Assembly: GCA_030159075.1 (NCBI GenBank)
Contig: BROG01000141.1
Coordinates: forward strand, 1-64,000
Direction of reading: 5' to 3'
Length of the DNA: 64,000 nt
DNA from: Atrina japonica
Lineage: Eukaryota; Mollusca; Bivalvia; Pterioida; Pinnidae
Shown: one piece after another, positions 12,701-25,003 of the stretch
Layout of the letters: every line of letters begins with the position of its first letter
How positions within the stretch are numbered: position 1 is the first letter of the stretch
Translations under genes and position numbers: made by a program
The notes under the pieces: generated by a model
The model's database searches: none
What the model was told of the DNA's origin: nothing
Seen by the model: only the letters and a program-made list of their open reading frames with translations

Positions 12701-15700
12701 ATTTTGTGATCAAACATGTCTATAGAATTTCCTGGCGCCATTCTTAATGGACCCAGGAAAGCTGCTCGCTTTCTTTGAATTTTTCTACACTGAAAAGAAA
12801 AAAATCTACATGTATATATAGACACATAATCAGATAGACAAGATTGTTATGCCAAACACTGTCTCTGTTGGCATTCCTCATTGTTAACATGGAAATGAGC
12901 AGAGCTTTAGTAACTGGTTGTAATAATTTGTGGAGTTTGATTAAACATGTGGATTCTGTCTCTTATTTGTATGGTCTGTGATAAGGTTGAACTGTTTCAG
13001 CATCAAGCAATGTCATGATTAAAGGCATACAAGCTGTCAAAATGAGTTTTTCATTTGTTATTAAAAGTTTCAAATATTGGACATTTTATACAAATAAAAT
13101 GTTTTTTATTAAATCCAGGTTGAAAAAAAAACTTTGTTATAATGTTGTATTTGTGAAAAGAAATGGAATGTGAATAATATGCAAGTAAATATCTATATTC
13201 TTATATGGATGACAGGAATATCAACTGTCAGCATATTTCATTAATCCTAGGCAATATATGCATAATATGTTAAAATTTTCTACAGCAATACACATGTATA
13301 TCTTTTAAAGTGTTTTTAGTCAAAGTTCTGGTCTAATTGCAGGATTTTTTTTTTTAATCAAGCTGACAGCCTGTATGCCTTTAATGTTATATTCATTGTT
13401 ATTTGAAAGTGATCCATAAAGCAAACATACATATAGATAATAAAAATTGTTCATTTGATAAATTAACATAAGTTGTGACAAAAAAAACCATACATTCTGA
13501 ACTATCATTTTATAACATAAAGAAGATTTGGATTCTATGTTGATGTATCATTTAAGATGTAAACATAATTTTATTTTTACCTCATCTTTGGCACTCTCTA
13601 ACTGCCTTTCCGCCTCTGATTTTTTCAAGTTAAAATATATCTGTTCTGTTTCGTATGTATATTGTAACCAGGCCTGTAGTTCTAAAGGCGGGGACCATGT
13701 TTTGCGGGAAAGTTCTTTTTCGGCCCTAAGTAATGCTGACCTCATCTGCAAAAAGCACAAGACTCCAAACTACAAAATGTGCTAAATTTTAACATTGTCA
13801 AGAAAAATTTGTGCATGTTTCTGGTTATCAGAATGACTCATATTTAAAGACAATTTTACCAATTCTAATTTTTTTGTTTTCTTCCAAATATTTGCAAAAA
13901 TTCATTTGTTCCAGTGGTGAGACTCCAAAATATGAAAAATACCTTTTTTTCTAAGTTCTTTAACACCATCCTCAGAAACAGCACAACAGCACACACTATT
14001 CACAAGACACATTTACATTCTCTAGCATTTATGTATATAGTAGAACCTGTCTTGAAAGACCTCTCTGATGAAAGAGCACCTGTCTTTTGAGACCAGTTTT
14101 ACTGGGTTTAATAATCCTTTAGATAAAACCTCTCCTGAGACACCACTTGTATTGAGAAACCACATTTCAGTGGCAGATGGGGTGGTCTCTCTAGACAGGT
14201 TCCACTTGTTTAACTATGATAAAAAAAAAACATTGACAATGATTGTTTGTTATGCTATTTTCAAGTTGGATGTGACAGGAAACAGATGAAAAGTATACAT
14301 ACAGTACATCACAAAAACAGCATCACTTAACATGGGGTCTGTACAGCACATACAAAGATTCTGTACAGTTGATAAATTAATTACTTTTAAGGTGTAGAAT
14401 TTCTAGTCTTACTTGTTCCAATTCTTTTTCAGCAAGCTGTAAAGCTAAATTTTCCTCGGTTTTTCCTTCTTCTCTTTCTTTTCGTAATTTTTCAGCTTCA
14501 CTCTTTGAAATACAAAATTGCAAAACATTTTTATGAATGTTTGTAAGAGAATGAGAAAAAATGTGTAAAATAATCTATATACAAAATTCATTTTCTCAAG
14601 GAGATTGGCTTTAAATTTACAATATAATTTTTAACTCATTGACCCCTGTGGTCAGATTTGGACTCTTCTATTTCAAAGGATGGTAAAGTCCACAGTCAGA
14701 ATCCAGAAGGGTATAATTTAGAATCTGAATTCTACAATAATTTAGGATGCAATATTGACTTATTCACTCCTGAATTATGACAGTGGACCACACTATTCAT
14801 TGATTTCAGTGTGTCTAAATGTGACCATGGAGGTTGACAGGTTAACAAATGATATAACAAACGCTGTTACAATTCTGTGTTTACTACGGCAGGATATATT
14901 TCTTATGAGCATGGCCTTTGACCTGGATATTTCTGTAACCGAAATTGACACCAACCTTAGCTAAATCAATTTCATCCTGATATCTCATCTCTAAGTTTTG
15001 TTTTTCTTTGTGTGCTGACAATTGTTTCTGTTCTGCATCTTCTAGTCTAGAATATAAAAATAAAAGTCATTTTAACAAATTCAAAGTCTACACATTGATT
15101 CAATCTGACATAAACTAGGGACCATATACATCATGTATTCTGAAACTGACCAATCCACAAAATTCCGTAAGATAAAATCTCAATTCTATCTACCTAGCAC
15201 TGACTTTCTGTGGGTGAAAACAGAGCCAATTACTGTACGTGTACTTATCTTAGCGGTATTCTAATATTAGCACCTTTCACACTCAAGACATTGCACCAAT
15301 TCAAGGACAGCGCTAAACATTCTTCATCCTGTCAATCTGTATACACAACAAAGCTAATGAAATTAATTGTGCGAATTCAAGATTGCGCTAATAAGAAATG
15401 TACACCCTAACAGCGCTAAAATATGAGTGCGCTAATTTAAATACACATACATTACAGTAGTCATGTTTTATACCTTCTTTGTGATTCTGTTTATTTCCAT
15501 ATTGTTTTATAATGATATAATAATTAACAGAACTTTTGTATTGTACCGTACTTAGGATATGCTGAAGGCACACATGTTCACATACTGGGGGGAGGGGAGG
15601 GGAAACTTTATCATGCATGTTCAAATATTTGTTGAAGCTAAATCAATGTCAAGAAAACACTAAGGTGTCCTAAGCTACATTGCCTAATCTTTTTTGCATG

Positions 15701-18700
15701 AATATGAAATAAATACAGACAAACCACATGTGCCTCCATGACACTCGGTTATCTTTGTAAAAAAAATACAGAAAGTTAATTGCAATGGTGGATTCAGACT
15801 TATATTAACAATGGTTTATGTTCGGCAATTTTATTCCAATAATGCACAAGCATTTGTTCTTTTAACCACCAGGTGATCTCTTTCTGATTATATGAGATAA
15901 AAAATTGCATAAAATCTGCCAGCCCATTTTGCTCAAATGATATGCAACTCCTAAAAATTATGTTGTCAATTATTGAATTGGTGTTACTTTTCTTGTATTT
16001 TTGTCAGGGATTCCATTTCCTGCATCATTTTCTTAATTCTCTTCTTGGAATATTTATGCTGTACATAGGCAAACCAGCAGCCTCCGAGAGCAACGACCAG
16101 TGATAGAACTAAGATGAAATCTTTGACATAGTTTGGTTTTTCTGTAAAATTAAACAAGAAGTTAACAATCACACAATATAGATAGGACTTTAAAAGAGAT
16201 AAATCAGTTTGTGAGCAAACTAAAGGAAAATACATTGCATGAGAGTAATTTCAGGTAGATTCGCTGGGAGGCTAAAGGCTAAAAAAAACAGTAAGATTCA
16301 CGAAATAGCTCATATACCATTTGACTACTTAAATACAGGAAATGGATCATCTACCATTTGACTACTAACATACAGGAAATGGCTCATGTACCATTTGACT
16401 ACTAATATACAGGAAATGGCTCATGTACCATTTGACTACTAACATACAGGAAATGGCTCATGTACCATTTGAATTTGACTTAATTAAATTTCAATGTTGT
16501 TTTACACCACACTCAAAAGTTTTCAGTCACATGGTGGTGGCCAGTTTTTAGCAGTGAAGGAGATAACTCAGTTACCTGGGAAGAGACCACCGGCAAAAAT
16601 ATTATGTGATGTCAATAAACAGGTAAGCAAGCACGCACGCACACGCACACATACACATACACCTACATGAACATGTATGCACACACACAAATACAAACAC
16701 ATTCACACAGATGCGCACACAGAGACACACACCCTCTAACACACATACCCTTAAAAGTAACTGACAAAGGTGTTTATTTATATGCAATGGCAAAATATGA
16801 CAGTACCAATGTGACTGTAATATTCTCTGCCTAACAAGACATAGGAGTTACAGTTTTATTTTAAAGCGATATGAGCTGCCGTGATCCGCCTGACCTAATT
16901 ATGAAGCACATCTGATATGGCAAAAGATTTTAACTGAAAAATCATTGCATACAAAAATACAGCCAGATATTAAGGGTACATGAAAACTTAAATTCTAAGA
17001 AAACAAATAACTTTGAAAAGAAGATCTTATACAATGTTTCACATTTTTGATAATGTATTTGAACACACATTTTATCATATTCTCATCTATATGTCATGGG
17101 TCAAAAATCATCATTGTGACAGCTTATATCACTTTAATACCTGTACTTCTTTAGCCAATGATGTTGTAATATTTAATGAAGGTGTCCCATGGAGAAGCAT
17201 AATCCAAAATGTTTCGACTGATGGTGTCACATCATATGATACAGAGTTTCACAATATCGAAGAAATATGCCGCCATAATCTTGCATATGATTACACTAAA
17301 TATAGTTACAATGAGATTTGTGGTCAACGGCGGTGTATTTGTCATCGTTTTCACAATGTAGAGGGTTGGACAGAATAAACACCACATTTTGTATCACATA
17401 ATTATTAATTGTTTCATTTTTCTCAGCAACAGTGATAATTGTGATGTGAACATTTGTGGCGAATTGGTAAGGGGGAAAGAAAAACTAATGCAGAAACTCA
17501 AAAAAGATCTAGCACCCCACTTCCCTCCTGTAAATGTGTAAGTGATTACAAGACTGATGGTAAATGATACAGCACTAACACTCAGCCTTGGTCAATATTG
17601 TGACTCATGCGTTAAATCAAGGCAGCGTACATACTGTACATATGTAGCTGATCAAAATGTCTGGTTATTATCCAAAGTGATCACAGATTGATTATATATG
17701 CACTCAGTTACCTCTTTCCCCTCCAAAATCAAGGACATTGCTCTTGCTATATTACATGTAGAGAGTAGAGAGAAAGTGCATAACATGTCACTGTACATGT
17801 CTATAGTAACGTATGGAAGGCCGTTTGGGTCACAAACATGATGAAGTAATGTGATGACCACTTGCATGATAAAAAATATGAACTGCATGCAAAAAGTGAC
17901 TTTAAATGTGATAAAACATACTTTCTGCATGCATATAGTGACTTTAAACATGAAAGAGGATATGTCACTTTGAACTTTAAGTTTTTGTATGCAAAACACA
18001 GTTCGTGCACGTAAGTTATAAATATATACAATACAAACTTATGTGATAAAATTAACCAATCAGAGGCCTTGTTTCGTTTCACCAGTATTGAAATGGCACC
18101 CTGATATTGTGACACATTTTCATCAGCACAAAAGTTTGCACTAGGTATAGATATAGTTTCTTAATCTTCATATTTTTTATTATTCAAAATATTATATCTT
18201 TACTCCCTTAATCCTTTCAACCCTGAAAATCAAGATGGTATGCTCTTTTCTATTGTTAAGACCAGTCTATTATGGCCTGTAGGGTTGAAAGGGTAAATTG
18301 TGCATTCCAAAATATTGCTTCAATTGGTATAAAGGTGACTGGATTGGACATAACATTTTTTTCAGTTAAGAAAATGGCATTTCTAAGATCAAAACACGCT
18401 ATCATATGGTCACATTTTAAACCACTAAGTATCCTTCACATTTTGTATTTTTACATGTGCAGATATTTGCAGGATATGTATCTAGATTATCAGATAAAAT
18501 CAAAAGAAATTCTTCTTCCTTTAGTAAATATTGTTGACCCTTTCAACCCTACATACCATAATAAACTGGTCTTAAACAATAAAAAGAGCATACCACTCAG
18601 ATTTTCAGGGGTGAAAGGGTTAATACATAATCAACTTGTCATCCCCTTCAGGACATTTCTGATTATTTTTTTTAAGTAAGAAGAGTTCTGATTGGCAGTT

Positions 18701-21700
18701 TCCTCTCTGTCACAATACAAACTTGCATGCCAGTCTTACGTGCAAACAGAATTTACAACATGAAATGGGTTCTGCATGCAAAAAGATCTTTCACGTCAAG
18801 TCACTATTTGCGTGCAATAAGTAAGTTTCTTCATGTTAAAAGTGACTTTTTGCATGCAACTCATATGTTTTTGCACGCAAGTGGTCATAAAGTAAGTTCA
18901 CTATATATGTGACCCAAACGGCCTTTTATAAAAACGTGTTATAGATCATGAGTGGAATATACTACTTCACATATATAACACAATCACATGTCACATGTAA
19001 GTCTGTTTTATTTCCGGCCGACGCCATGTGTCTGAAAAATTGCTGTGTGGGGCGTAAAACACCAAACAAAACTAACTCATTCACCTGTAAAGACACATTT
19101 GAACTGATTTAAGTCATTGATTGACAGAAGTGTCCATTATTTTTCAGGGGTTGATGAGTTAAAGCAGATTCCACTTCATCAACTATCCGAGCCTCTTGGT
19201 CTAACCACTGAAGTAATAGGGACATTTTAATCAAAATAAGACCGTTACCTTTAGGTGGACCAAAGAGAACAAGGTCCATAGCCTTGACCGATATCTTCTG
19301 TCGGTGTATGGCATTCTTAATTCCCAGTACATTTTTTGTAAAATTGTTATTTGGAATGGCAAGGCTGAAATACACAAGAAAAAAATAATTAAAGTATAAA
19401 CAAACAAATATTAACTCATTCACCCCTAAAGGCACATTTGGACTGATCTAAGTCATTGATTTACAGATGAGTCCATTGTTTTTCAGGTGCTGATGAGTAA
19501 ATGAAAGATTACAATCCTCTCAGCAACATTCCTCAACACATTAAATTTATCTCCACCAATTTTCTAAACGATGACATTGAAAATAGACTAAGTCCAAAAC
19601 TGGTTCATTTTGCAAAAACAATTAATAAATAAATAAAAAATAATAATAATAAAAAGAAACAAAAAAAAAACAATGATTATCCAACAACTGAAGAATGGGA
19701 TGTGCTTAAAATCTACTGTCGTGAAAAGGATTTCAAAGTTTTTGTCTCATCCACTGCAACAAAGAAAAGCATAGGCATTTTTTTCTCATACAATTCAATC
19801 AAGACCTTATTAACAAACTGGAAAGATACAATGTATTGGCCAAATGGCTTTTGAAAAATTGAAAATCTCCACAAATAATGCTGCACAAAACAGACAGAAA
19901 TTGATTACAATATATCATCGGATTTCAATAATGTGATTCTACAAACTTCATAGAAATCCATTCTTTACATTTAAATTAATTTGGCTGCTTAGAGACACAA
20001 TGCACTGCACTTTTATCCTAGTTACAACAACTGAGATGTTTGCTAATCAACGTCGGGAAATCACTTTCAAAGAAAATCTTGAAATATTGCTCAATTCTAG
20101 TTGTCACTTTCACTATGCCCATCAATAAGCATGGTTGCATACTTAGAATGAAATCAGTAATGTATATTGGGAATCAACTAATGTATTAAGTCTGTACACT
20201 CACAGTTACAGAGACTCTAGAACACCTAATAAAGACGCAGTATCTTGGATAAGTCACTTACTATGCCTCACTCTATGTGACTAATCAAAGCTTGATTCTT
20301 CTGATCTATAAAGTCATTTAAAATCAAAACCTAATGACTGAGTGAAAAACCTTCATATCTATATTTATAGCCAAGTATGTTGGCAATAACCTTATGTGCC
20401 TTATGGCGCAGAGAGAATTAAGGCAAGGTTAAAAGTATGTTGGCAAAAGGGCCACGTCAATCACTGATTTTTCTACAAAAACCCTTATTCAATGAGTCAT
20501 ATAGGTAATGTCTCTGCCCTTTTTATGTAACCACTGAGGTCATATAGGTCATCCATGTCTGCCCTATCTATGTAACCCCTGAGGTCATAATAGGTCATCC
20601 ATGTCTCTGCACTATCTATGTAACCCCTGAGGTCATAATAGGTCATCCATGTCTCTGCCCTATCTATGTAACCCCTGAGGTCATAATAGGTCATCCATGT
20701 CTCTGCCCTATCTATGTAACCCCTGAGGTCATAATAGGTCATCCATGTCTCTGCCCTATCTATGTAACCACTGAGGTCATATAGGTCATCCATGTCTCTG
20801 CCCTATCTATGTAACCCCTGAGGTCATAATAGGTCATCCATGTCTCTGCCCTATCTGTGTAACCCCTGAGGTCATATAGGTCATCCATGTCTCTGCCCTA
20901 TGTATGTAACCCCTGAGGTCATATAGGTCATCCATGTCTCTGCCCTATCTATGTAACCCCTGAGGTCATAATAGGTCATCCATGTCTCTGCACTATCTAT
21001 GTAAGCCCTGAGGTCATATAGGTCATCCATGTCTCTGCCCTACATGTATCTATGTAACCCCTGAGGTCGTATAGGCCATCCATGTCTCTGCCCTACATGT
21101 ATCTATGTAAGCCCTGAGGTCATATAGGTCATCCATGTCTCTGCCCTATCTACATGACCCCTGATCCACAGGTCATATAGTTCATTCATCTTTCCCCTAT
21201 CTATGTAACCCCTGGCCCAAGGGACATATAGGTCATCCATGTTTCAACCTTATCTATATAACCCCTGACCACGGGTTATACAAGGTCATCCATGTCTCCA
21301 GTATATCTACAGAACTCCTGACCCACTGGTCATATAAGCCTTCCATGTCTCAGCCATATCTACATAACCCCTGACCCTAGCACTTACCTTGGTAATATTT
21401 TGCCATCAATGTTGCCATTTTTGAATGTGGTGACATACTGTGAAAGTTCAACATGTTTGACCAGCCAGTTAGAAACATCATCCACTGTCCAGTTGTAAAC
21501 TACAAAGAAAGAAATGACCGGCATAAAAAGAAATTCAGATTTTGATCTCAAATCAAATATTTCTTGTTTTGTTTTCTGTTATACTAGAAAATACATGAAA
21601 TCTGAGGATCTAAGTTTACCAGTACTGTTAACAATGTCACCATTTTGTTTGTTTTATTGTTATATTGCAAACCACCAAGAATTTTTCACTTATGTGGAGA

Positions 21701-24700
21701 GGTCAAAAACTGAAGGTGAAGTGCCACAATTGTTTTACATGTGCTAAAAACTGACACCAGTGCAGTGAGTTTCTTTTAAATGAAAAGCCTGCCATGAAGC
21801 AAGACACCAGTTTTTAGTCTAACTCATCTACCCCCGAAAAAGTATAGGATTCTTCTTTAAATCAATGACTAAAGCTGGTCCAAATGTGTCTTTAGGGGTA
21901 AATGAGTAAATCCAAAAGATCCATGACTTTCTGTTTTGTACTATTTTCTTATTTTGATGAAATTCATAAATTTGAGATGTCTGTATAAAGGTATTTATAT
22001 GATTGAAGATATCAATATATCAAAGATATATGTGCAGATATTTGTAAATAATAGATATCTGAATACTGAAGATATCTGGATAAAAAAATATAGATGTACA
22101 TTGTTTTTTATATGTACAACTGACAATCATATCTGAAACACACATATGAATCAGAGATATCAATATATAAAACTCATTGTTAGTAAAGATATCTGTAAAT
22201 CTATGATATCTGTGTATTGGACATTTGTATACCTGAGACATTTGTCAAAGATATCTACAGGTAGGTTACCTGTCTGATAAAGGCATGTGTAAGTCAAATA
22301 TACCTACATGAATGTGATTCATATCTATAATACTCTTATGTGTATATAAATCATGTAGTCAAACTTGCATTAAAAGATACCTCTGTGTACAGGGCACCTG
22401 CCAATAAGGGCAATTTAAACATAACCTTTGTTTACTATGTTTAAATGAATAAACCTCTTTGTAAAAGCCACCTTCTACAATGGCTACTTCTACCTGTTTC
22501 CTTGGGTGGCCTTTATAGACAAGTTTAACTGTATATAAAGGGCATTTGTATACATGTATATCAGACAAAATCTTATTACTGTAAAAGTTATACAGTGACA
22601 TGGTAAACTTGATACAACATTTTATTTTTTCTGTACATACTTTATATAAAACTGCTTTGAAAAAAACTTTAACAAGGTCATTTCCTATTCAATTTCAATA
22701 GAATTTTCACTTTTAACCATTAAAGTTTTGAAGTTTCTGTATTTCTTTTGTTAAGAGATTTCTGCTGTTTCCTTTTACAGTTACAGTCATTTGTAAATGT
22801 CATTCTAGACAACAGGCAAAGGAAGCCATTATAGACAGATGGCCTTTATAAAGAGGTTTATTATGATCTATAAATAAAAGACACCTGTATGACATCTTCA
22901 CCTGTATATAATGACAACCATATGAAGCCTTCTGCATCTGTATAATTTATTTCTTTTTAAAAATGAACTTACTGACAAACATGAAGTTTCAAGTACAATG
23001 TCTATGGTACCAAAAAATACCCATAGTGGTAAGCATTTAGCAAGAGGGTTGGTATTGATTCCACAGAATGTCTAACATAATTTGTTTAAGATTATGAATA
23101 TATGACATAAAACAACAGGCATCCATCATGACAAGCCACTCTCTATACACAGTTAGACCCCCTGTATATTAAATCAATATTGGACCAGGGGATTAAGAGT
23201 CAGTTGTTCTTTGATAGTAATTATTAACATCAGACTGTCACGATGGTTACATGTGATAACATTTGGATACAAAACACATTCACCTCTTACTGGCCATCAG
23301 GGGATTTTTCCTCCCAGAAAGGTTGATAAATATCAATATAGACCCATACTAATGTGAGAAAAGACTTAGATCTAAACTAGTAAACGTTCATAAAAAAGAT
23401 GACTGCCGCAAAAATGTAATTACATGTAGAAAAAACAGTTCCATAGATGACTATGACCTATCAGGAACCAGTTGTTCATCTATTGGTACAATTTAACCCT
23501 CGCTTAAATATCATAACCAAAGATAAGAAATTTAACCTAGGGTTAAATTCTGTTACTCAATTATAAAATGGATACATTTAATTTTTTTGGGGGGGGTTAA
23601 TCCATCCGTTAAATATAAGAAATTATTTAGCCATGCTTTGAGACTCCGTTAAATATTTTAACCAATAACATGAATAAAGGGTCATTATTTCAAAATGGCC
23701 AAAAGATTGGCACCGTTATAAAAATTTGATCCTAGATTACATATGTATTTAATCCTCGCGCTCCATATTTAAATGAGGGTTATATCTAACCAGTTGTTAG
23801 ATTTAACCTGGTTCCTGATTTAACCAATTTTATTTACAACTGGGTCCAGAAGGAAACACTGTGTTGTAAGGTTTTCACTATCATAATTATCATTTACAAG
23901 TATCTTTTTTCTTCAAAAATTTCCTACCCACAACACCTTTCAACCAAAGTTTTTTTGATCACACGACATTCCCTGTAGAAAACATGAATTATCGAGTTGG
24001 TGAGTAAAGTCAACATTATTATTACATTAACTGTACATATAGGCAGAAGTCAACTACAGGTGTTTCTACTGAGTTCATTGTATTTTATAAAGTCAAGACA
24101 AGTACTGTGATTATGTCTGTATTGGATATGAGTCAGCTGAGCTGAGAAAACGGTCCTTAATTTCTAATTAGGACAATTTGGGAGAGATTGTTATTTTTAT
24201 GTTTTCAGAAACTTGAGCACATGTGGATCGATTTAAAAATATATTTATAACAATAATACTAGTATGAAAATGAGCGAAGGAGAGAGCAAACAAGAGGCCC
24301 AAGTGGGCCTAATTCGCTCACCTGAGAATGATCTACAAATGTGGAAAGAAAAATTAATCTGAAAAGACCTCAAAATGTGTTAAAAAATTATTATCTAATT
24401 TCTACAACCCCGTCCCCCCAAAAAAAAATAAACACAAAATTAAATCATAAATTCATGTTTATCAATCAGAATGAGATACAATCTATTTTTCAATTCATAC
24501 TGTGAGGAGAAGATTTTCAAAGAGGAATATCCTCTAGGACCAATTCTGCCCCACCCTGGATCCATTCCTCAACTGAACCGACCCAAAATTACAAACTTGA
24601 TAGAGGGTCTTGAGTACCTGTAAAGTTCCATCAAAATCCCTTCCATGGTTTTGAAATACAGTTAGTCAGTGTGAAAAAATGTCCTCTTCACCCTCCCTTT

Positions 24701-24856
24701 TTTTTTTTACAGTTTTAAAAAATTCAACAACAACAATTCTAAAAAAATTAGATTTCAGCAACATTTTTGCACAAAAACATTTCTTCACCTTTAATCAGGT
24801 ACAAAACATAAAATGTATGATTAAATTTCTCCCTAGATCATCATCTTCTCATGGAT

Positions 24857-24912
<56 letters not shown>

Positions 24913-24930
24913 GGGGCATTATATACACAC

Positions 24931-25003
<73 letters not shown>

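Larger units (their letters stand above)
17817..18925. mobile_element. 1.1-kb foldback element with 18-bp TIRs
   Basis: Left end AAGGCCGTTTGGGTCACA (17817-17834) and its exact inverse at 18908-18925. Inside both arms are repeats of 'tgcatgcaaaaagtgac', facing each other. No transposase frame. The centre holds two ~88-bp MITEs (18207-18296 and 18535-18622), inserted later. No target duplication is obvious. It lies in the STIM intron. Confidence 0.85.

Noticed and set aside
20497..20793. 98-residue minus-strand frame ([16 protein letters not shown] repeat)
   Set aside because: Artefact of the 48-bp minisatellite.
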